A stretch of DNA of 28,549 nt from JADJLQ01 sp034439915 (GTDB lineage: Bacteria; Bacteroidota; Bacteroidia; Chitinophagales; Saprospiraceae), in assembly GCA_034439915.1 (NCBI GenBank), contig JAWXBI010000256.1, positions 1 to 28,549 on the forward strand. Reading direction: 5' to 3'. Of this stretch, positions 23,923-28,549 are shown one piece after another; positions within the stretch are counted from its first letter, which is position 1, and each line of letters starts with the position of its first letter. Position numbers and translations under genes: made by a program. The notes beneath the pieces are model-generated. The model was not told where the DNA came from, searched no databases, and saw only the letters and a program-made list of their open reading frames with translations.

Positions 23923-26790
23923 CTAAGGCTGGTTGGTATTTATCCATTTTAGACTGGTGTAACCCAGGCTGGTTTGAAAGGTTATTAAATACATACCCTG
24001 GGCCAGGCCATGGGGTAAATTAAGTTGGTTAAAACCGCCAGGCATAAACCCACGATAAAGTGGCGACACCTGTTTTCCATCAAGTGCAGTCAGTAGGATA
24101 ACCACCTGAGAAGGATGATCCAGGTTGACCTCCAACCGGGCTAACCCCGATGATGGATTTGGAGTGATACGGGCGACCAGATCGATTCGTTTCAAATTAT
24201 CTACAGGGGTTGATAACGACGGTGATTTATCGGTATATACGTGATACTCTCCTGGTTGAAAACTCATGTTGGTAGTCAACGAAGTTATCGATATCGAAGT
24301 GTTGTCCTTTAAATCGTACCAAATCCCTGTTTTGGGAAATTCGATATTCGAAGTGACCGGGTTGACATCAAAATTACCCACAACCACGGTTTTAATGGAA
24401 TCGGATTGAATCGATAAATATTTTACTGCAGTACCCAATCGATGACTTATCGTTGATTTGCTAAAATTATTATTAAACATTTTGGAGTTCCTGAACAGGA
24501 TCAATGTTTTATACCAGTCGAGTAGTTCAATTCGTTTAGGGTTGTTCAAATAAGGCCAGGCCAGGGGTTTGTTGTCCAGTCTGCAGCTATTGTTGATGGT
24601 CCCGTTTTCACAAGTATTGATGCTATAGTCGTAACCGAGTTCTCCAAATTGCCAGATCATTTTGGGTCCTGGCGACAAAAGAAAAAAAGAAGCGGCCATT
24701 TTATTTCGATCAATAGCTGTATTAAAATTTTTAGTTGAATATGCGCCGCTGCTGTTGCCGAATTGAAGATTAAGGTACATCAGCCGTTCTTCATCATGGC
24801 TCTCCATATAACTTACGAGGTGAGGTTTGATCCATCCCTTTTGGGTGTAAAGGGAAGATTGAAAATTTGAAGCACCTACATTTCCTTTGGTTGCTTCGGA
24901 ATAAGCATGATTGACATTTCCCCAAAGCAGCATGCCGGATTCCGACAAGGAAAATTCTTCGGCATTATCGGCAAAATGTTCGAGGATAACGTAAGCTCCA
25001 GGAGAATACCGTTGAATACTGTCATAATATTGTCGCCAAATATTGACTCTGCCGGCGTCGTATGCACTCCAGGCATTGACATCTGTGGGATTGTTTTTTT
25101 GGGTAAACCCTTTGGATAAATCAAATCGATACCCATCTATGCGATATTCTTTCAACCAAAATTCCATTACCCTCGTGCTGAAATATTTAGTATCCGGGCT
25201 CTCGTGATTAAAGTCATTGAATACATTAAAGGGATGCCGGGCTACCGGATTAAACCAGGGATTATCAGCAGCGGGACGATTGTTGGCTCCATCCCAGTAC
25301 AAAGCAGCTAACGGGCAACTATTGGTCGCATGATTCAGTACCATATCCAAGATGACCGCTATGCCCCGGCCATGACAGGAATCGATAAAACGTTTGAGAC
25401 TGTTTTCGGGGCCATAATATTTATCTGCAGCAAAAAAGAAAGCGGGATTATAACCCCAACTCAGGTTGCCATCAAATTCCTGGACGGGCATAAGTTCAAT
25501 GGCGTTGATTCCTAATGAACTGAAATAATTCAGGCTATCCGTCAGTGTATTCCAGTCATGGTTGGCGATAAAATCGCGTAGCAACATTTCGTATACGATA
25601 AGATTGGTTTTGTCCGGACGGGTAAAATTATTTTTCCAGTTGTAACCGGGTTTTTGAGTTTGAAAAATACCTACCATCCCTGAAGTTTTGGCGGTAGGAT
25701 AAGGCATCAATTGAGGATATGCAGAAGCTGGGATAAAACCATCATTAAACGGATCAAGCACTTTTTCCACATAGGGGTCCGTAATTTTTAAACTGCCATC
25801 GATCAGATATTGGAAAGCGTATTCTTTCCCCGGGATGAGTCCTGTCAACCGCAGCCACCAATATTGTTTATCGGGGGTATTAAACATGAGGTGGTCCAGG
25901 TTTTCCGTCCAATCGTTTCCGGGGAAATCGCCGATCACCGCCACCTTTGTTTTCTGAGGTGCATTTAAAACGAGGGTCACAGAAGTATCTCCGGCTTCAT
26001 AATTGATTCCGGGATTAACCCCGGCCGGCAAGGCTGCTGTAATCACTGTACCGCCTATTAAAAAAGAAAAGGAATCCCTTAATGTGGTATTACCCTGAGT
26101 GGCTATTGCGGTCACTAAATAATTACCGGCTGTAGCCAAATTCAAAACCATACTGATACTATCCTGTGCGATATTTTGATGAATGGTCTGTTGATTTAAT
26201 TTTAATTCCCAATTGACCGGTTGGCTGCTCACCGCCTTTACGCTCAATGGCTGGCCCACGGCTGCCTGAATGGGTTCAATGGCTGGCTGGTAATACGGTA
26301 TGATCGGGGGTTGTTCAAAACGGATGGCTAAGGCATCGTTATAAATCGGTACGTACATATCCGTGCCATCGCTGTTGCGTTGAGCAGCGCAATTGGTGCA
26401 GCCCCCCGCCCTGAATAAAATCGCAAGGCTGAGTATCGTCTCGTTGGCCGGTACGTTTAAAAAACTCCGGAGATTAGGAATGGAATACTCCCATTTATTT
26501 TGTCCTTTGGATAGGGCCTGTGAAGCAGGAGCTGTCCCACCCCAGGTAAATGGTGCATATCTCCAATCGGTTCCATTTTTACTGGCAGAGGTAATGACAC
26601 CGATATGCACATATACATTTCCGGAGAAATCCAGAAGACCTTTATTACCTTTGCTGGCATCTAAGGTAATTTTGATTGCATCGGTAGCTTTTGGGAAAGC
26701 AGGAGACCAACTGAGCAATTGACCATGGGCATTGAACCCCAGGCTGCCAGCCATACACCATAGGCCAATCCATATAATTTTTATTTTCAC
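23923..26790 (-). CDS. Secreted GH13 alpha-amylase-family enzyme with T9SS type A sorting domain
   Basis: This 955-residue enzyme has a signal peptide (1-23), an N-terminal beta domain of starch-binding type (about 25-160, with CTNC at 131-134), a bacterial Ig-like linker (about 165-245), a CBM48-like domain (about 265-350), the GH13 barrel (about 395-775), a beta-sandwich (785-855) and a T9SS type A sorting domain (about 875-955). The GH13 regions are complete: I DMVLNH (482-487), II GYRFDLSKG with nucleophile D557, III VILEHF with acid/base E604, and IV MESHDEE with D666. It should hydrolyse alpha-1,4-glucans outside the cell; subfamily cannot be set. No SusC/SusD pair is in the window. A -7 element (26857-26864) lies within the divergent gap shared with the M48 protease gene. 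Confidence 0.95.
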   Translation of the reverse strand: MKIKIIWIGLWCMAGSLGFNAHGQLLSWSPAFPKATDAIKITLDASKGNKGLLDFSGNVYVHIGVITSASKNGTDWRYAPFTWGGTAPASQALSKGQNKWEYSIPNLRSFLNVPANETILSLAILFRAGGCTNCAAQRNSDGTDMYVPIYNDALAIRFEQPPIIPYYQPAIEPIQAAVGQPLSVKAVSSQPVNWELKLNQQTIHQNIAQDSISMVLNLATAGNYLVTAIATQGNTTLRDSFSFLIGGTVITAALPAGVNPGINYEAGDTSVTLVLNAPQKTKVAVIGDFPGNDWTENLDHLMFNTPDKQYWWLRLTGLIPGKEYAFQYLIDGSLKITDPYVEKVLDPFNDGFIPASAYPQLMPYPTAKTSGMVGIFQTQKPGYNWKNNFTRPDKTNLIVYEMLLRDFIANHDWNTLTDSLNYFSSLGINAIELMPVQEFDGNLSWGYNPAFFFAADKYYGPENSLKRFIDSCHGRGIAVILDMVLNHATNSCPLAALYWDGANNRPAADNPWFNPVARHPFNVFNDFNHESPDTKYFSTRVMEFWLKEYRIDGYRFDLSKGFTQKNNPTDVNAWSAYDAGRVNIWRQYYDSIQRYSPGAYVILEHFADNAEEFSLSESGMLLWGNVNHAYSEATKGNVGASNFQSSLYTQKGWIKPHLVSYMESHDEERLMYLNLQFGNSSGAYSTKNFNTAIDRNKMAASFFLLSPGPKMIWQFGELGYDYSINTCENGTINNSCRLDNKPLAWPYLNNPKRIELLDWYKTLILFRNSKMFNNNFSKSTISHRLGTAVKYLSIQSDSIKTVVVGNFDVNPVTSNIEFPKTGIWYDLKDNTSISITSLTTNMSFQPGEYHVYTDKSPSLSTPVDNLKRIDLVARITPNPSSGLARLEVNLDHPSQVVILLTALDGKQVSPLYRGFMPGGFNQLNLPHGLAQGMYLITFQTSLGYTSLKWINTNQP

Positions 26791-26856
26791 GGAAATTATT
26801 CCTTGTTTTATTTTAAAATTAAATCCTTAACAAATACGTTTTAAATAAACGATCAA

Positions 26857-26864
26857 CAAAACTA
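26857..26864 (-). promoter_or_regulatory. -7 promoter element of the amylase gene
   Basis: On the minus strand TAGTTTTG matches TAnnTTTG exactly, with a TTG 17 bases further upstream that could serve as the -33 element (it falls inside the start of the divergent M48 gene). The leader would be about 60 bases. A weaker plus-strand TACGTTTT at 26835-26842 (one base off) could serve the M48 gene. Confidence 0.5.
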
Positions 26865-26870
26865 CTCAAA

Positions 26871-28340
26871 ATGAAAAGATTCAATTTTGGTTTAACGCTC
26901 TGTATTCTCGCGCTGTTTTTCTATCAATGCAGCCGTAATCCGGTGACCGGTAAAAAACAGCTCAATCTCATGTCTGAAGATCAGGAAAAGGCTATGGGTG
27001 CTGAGAGCAATCCTGCAGTACTAGCTGAATTTGGAAAATATGAAGACCCGGCTCTGCAGGCTTTTATCAGTGAAAAAGGACAACAAATGGCCGCCATCAG
27101 TCACAGGCCCACCCATGGATTTACCTTTCAGGTGATTAATTCTCCGGTAGTCAATGCATTTGCTGTTCCCGGTGGTTATGTTTATTTCACCCGGGGGATC
27201 ATGGCCCATTTTAATAATGAGGCAGAATTTGCAGGTGTACTGGGTCACGAAATCGGCCACATCACAGCCCGTCATGCCAATGCCCAGGCCAAAGATCAAT
27301 TACTGACTCAGATCGGGGTCATCGGTTTGATCATAGCATCCCCGGCAGCTGCTCAATTTGCCGAGTCCATCATGCAGGGGGCACAGCTTTTGTTGCTTAA
27401 GTTCAGCAGGGCACATGAGTCCCAATCCGACGAGCTGGGTGTGGAATATTCTACCAAAATCGGTTATGATGCCCATCAGATGGCAGAGTTTTTTAAAACC
27501 CTTTCCCGCCTCTCCGATGGAGGTGGTGCCCGTCTCCCGACCTTTATGAGCACCCACCCGGATCCCGGGAACCGTTTTACTACTGTACACAAATTGGCCG
27601 AAAAAGCACAGGCTACGATAAACAAGAGTACCTTAAAAGTAAACCGGGATGAATACCTGAGGCGTATCGATGGACTGATGTATGGTGAAGACCCCAACGA
27701 AGGTTATGTAGACGGAGGTGTATTTTATCATCCTCAGTTAAAATTTAAATTCCCCGTACCGACAGGCTGGAAGACCCAGAACTCACCCGCCCAGTTTGTC
27801 ATGGCCGAACCCAATGGCAAGGCTATCATGTTGCTGACCCTTGGACAGGGCGCTGGATTTGATGAAGTCATAGCCAATGCCAATAAACAATTCGGGTTGG
27901 CAAATATCCGGTCCGAAAACCGCACGGTCAATGGGCTTAAAACAGTGGTCATAGTATCTACACAGACGGTGCCTGAAGGGCAACAAGCACCTGCTGAAGC
28001 GGACAAACCCATGATCCTCAGTTATTACATTCAAAAAGATCAGAACATTTATTGTATTCACGGGGTATCTGCCAATAAAGATTACCAGAGTTTCCAGAAT
28101 TTGTTTCTCAATACTATGGAAGGGTTTAGCAATCTGACCGAACAGTCTAAAATCAATGTCCAGGCTGAATACATCAATGTAATCAATGCCCCCAGGGAAA
28201 GTACCCTGAGCGATTTGCTCACCCGAAATGGTATAGCCCAGAAAAGACTGGAAGAGTTTGCCATTCTCAATGGTATGGATTTAAAAGCTACCGTACTGGC
28301 TGGTAAGTTGATCAAAGTTGCACAAAAAGGGAAGGCATGA
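26871..28340 (+). CDS. M48-family metalloprotease lipoprotein
   Basis: This 489-residue protein has a lipoprotein leader (FFYQC, Cys20). The M48 zinc-protease core is complete: HEIGH at 126-130 (H126, E127, H130) and the third ligand E183 in AHESQSDELG. The opening SRNPVTGKKQLNLMSEDQE is the classical start of BepA/YfgC-like and Loi-type M48 lipoproteins. Residues about 290-420 are a second beta-rich domain, and the last 55 residues (TLSDLLTRNGIAQKRLEEF with LAGKLIKVAQ) resemble a LysM-like segment, which would suit peptidoglycan association. The likely role is quality control of outer-membrane proteins in the periplasm. It is transcribed away from the amylase gene, 80 bases apart. Confidence 0.93.
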   Translation: MKRFNFGLTLCILALFFYQCSRNPVTGKKQLNLMSEDQEKAMGAESNPAVLAEFGKYEDPALQAFISEKGQQMAAISHRPTHGFTFQVINSPVVNAFAVPGGYVYFTRGIMAHFNNEAEFAGVLGHEIGHITARHANAQAKDQLLTQIGVIGLIIASPAAAQFAESIMQGAQLLLLKFSRAHESQSDELGVEYSTKIGYDAHQMAEFFKTLSRLSDGGGARLPTFMSTHPDPGNRFTTVHKLAEKAQATINKSTLKVNRDEYLRRIDGLMYGEDPNEGYVDGGVFYHPQLKFKFPVPTGWKTQNSPAQFVMAEPNGKAIMLLTLGQGAGFDEVIANANKQFGLANIRSENRTVNGLKTVVIVSTQTVPEGQQAPAEADKPMILSYYIQKDQNIYCIHGVSANKDYQSFQNLFLNTMEGFSNLTEQSKINVQAEYINVINAPRESTLSDLLTRNGIAQKRLEEFAILNGMDLKATVLAGKLIKVAQKGKA

Positions 28341-28450
28341 GGGGGTGAGGAGCGAGGGGTGGGGATTGAGGGCTGCGAGCTGCGTGAAACGAGCTACGAG
28401 ACACGAGCTGCGAGCAAGGACCATCTGACTAAGCCGAAGCCTCGGCTGCC
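28341..28450. repeat. Low-complexity GAGCTGCGAG-type degenerate repeats after the M48 gene
   Basis: This stretch is a G-rich lead (GAGGGGGTGAGGAGCGAGGG) followed by imperfect repeats of a CGAGCTGCGAG/CGAGCTACGAG unit. A perfect AGCCGA-4-TCGGCT hairpin is at 28432-28447, without a T-run. No gene is seen. It resembles the interspersed low-complexity text common in some Bacteroidota genomes. Confidence 0.7.

Positions 28451-28549
<99 letters not shown>

Overview
The window looks like the chromosome of a member of the Bacteroidota. It encodes proteins with type IX secretion (T9SS) C-terminal sorting domains of both type A (the amylase at 23923-26790) and type B (the protein at 14461-15891), an HmuY-family haem lipoprotein, and an AAA/DUF4143 ATPase. 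Several start codons are preceded by TAnnTTTG-type -7 elements rather than Shine-Dalgarno sites, as is usual in this phylum. Base composition is moderate and similar throughout. The protein mix suggests a Saprospiria- or Chitinophagia-like environmental bacterium, but the sequence does not fix the genus.

Layout, left to right. Positions 1-391 hold two nearly identical 105-base direct repeats. From 392 to 10767 every gene is on the minus strand. In transcription order these are an AraC-type regulator, a UvrD/Rep-type helicase with a nested nuclease-like domain and a zinc ribbon, a ThuA-domain protein, a small membrane protein, an esterase-propeller fusion, an AAA/DUF4143 ATPase, and an overlapping pair of a metallophosphoesterase and an N-acylglucosamine 2-epimerase-like barrel protein. 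Between ThuA and the helicase is a 399-base gap with degraded repeats and a long hairpin.

Divergent from the AraC gene is the most coherent system in the window: a TonB-dependent receptor carrying a haem-receptor signature (FRAP box, histidine, NPNL-like box), followed 7 bases later by an HmuY-family lipoprotein with an extra N-terminal domain. A T9SS type B surface protein follows after 68 bases. The intergenic region contains an 18-base inverted repeat that overlaps a weak AraC-gene -7 element. I read this as a regulated haem-acquisition locus.

From 15900 to 23817 genes are again on the minus strand. There is a small cluster of SRPBCC, VOC/PhnB-like and DUF1801 proteins, of which the last two are frameshifted; a polyhydroxybutyrate-depolymerase-type esterase lipoprotein; a DUF1015 protein; a HEAT-repeat/cyclophilin lipoprotein translationally coupled to gcvT; a 66-residue protein with its own strong terminator; and a DUF2147 protein. 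A 955-residue secreted GH13 amylase (minus) and an M48 metalloprotease lipoprotein (plus) diverge at 26.8 kb. The window ends inside an 8-base tandem repeat.

Most genes belong to known families. The parts that most deserve follow-up are the haem locus with its operator-like palindrome and two-domain HmuY protein, the nuclease insertion in the helicase, the HEAT-cyclophilin/gcvT coupling, the two adjacent frameshifted genes, and the unexplained repeats. I found no rRNA, tRNA, CRISPR array, insertion sequence or convincing new defence system.
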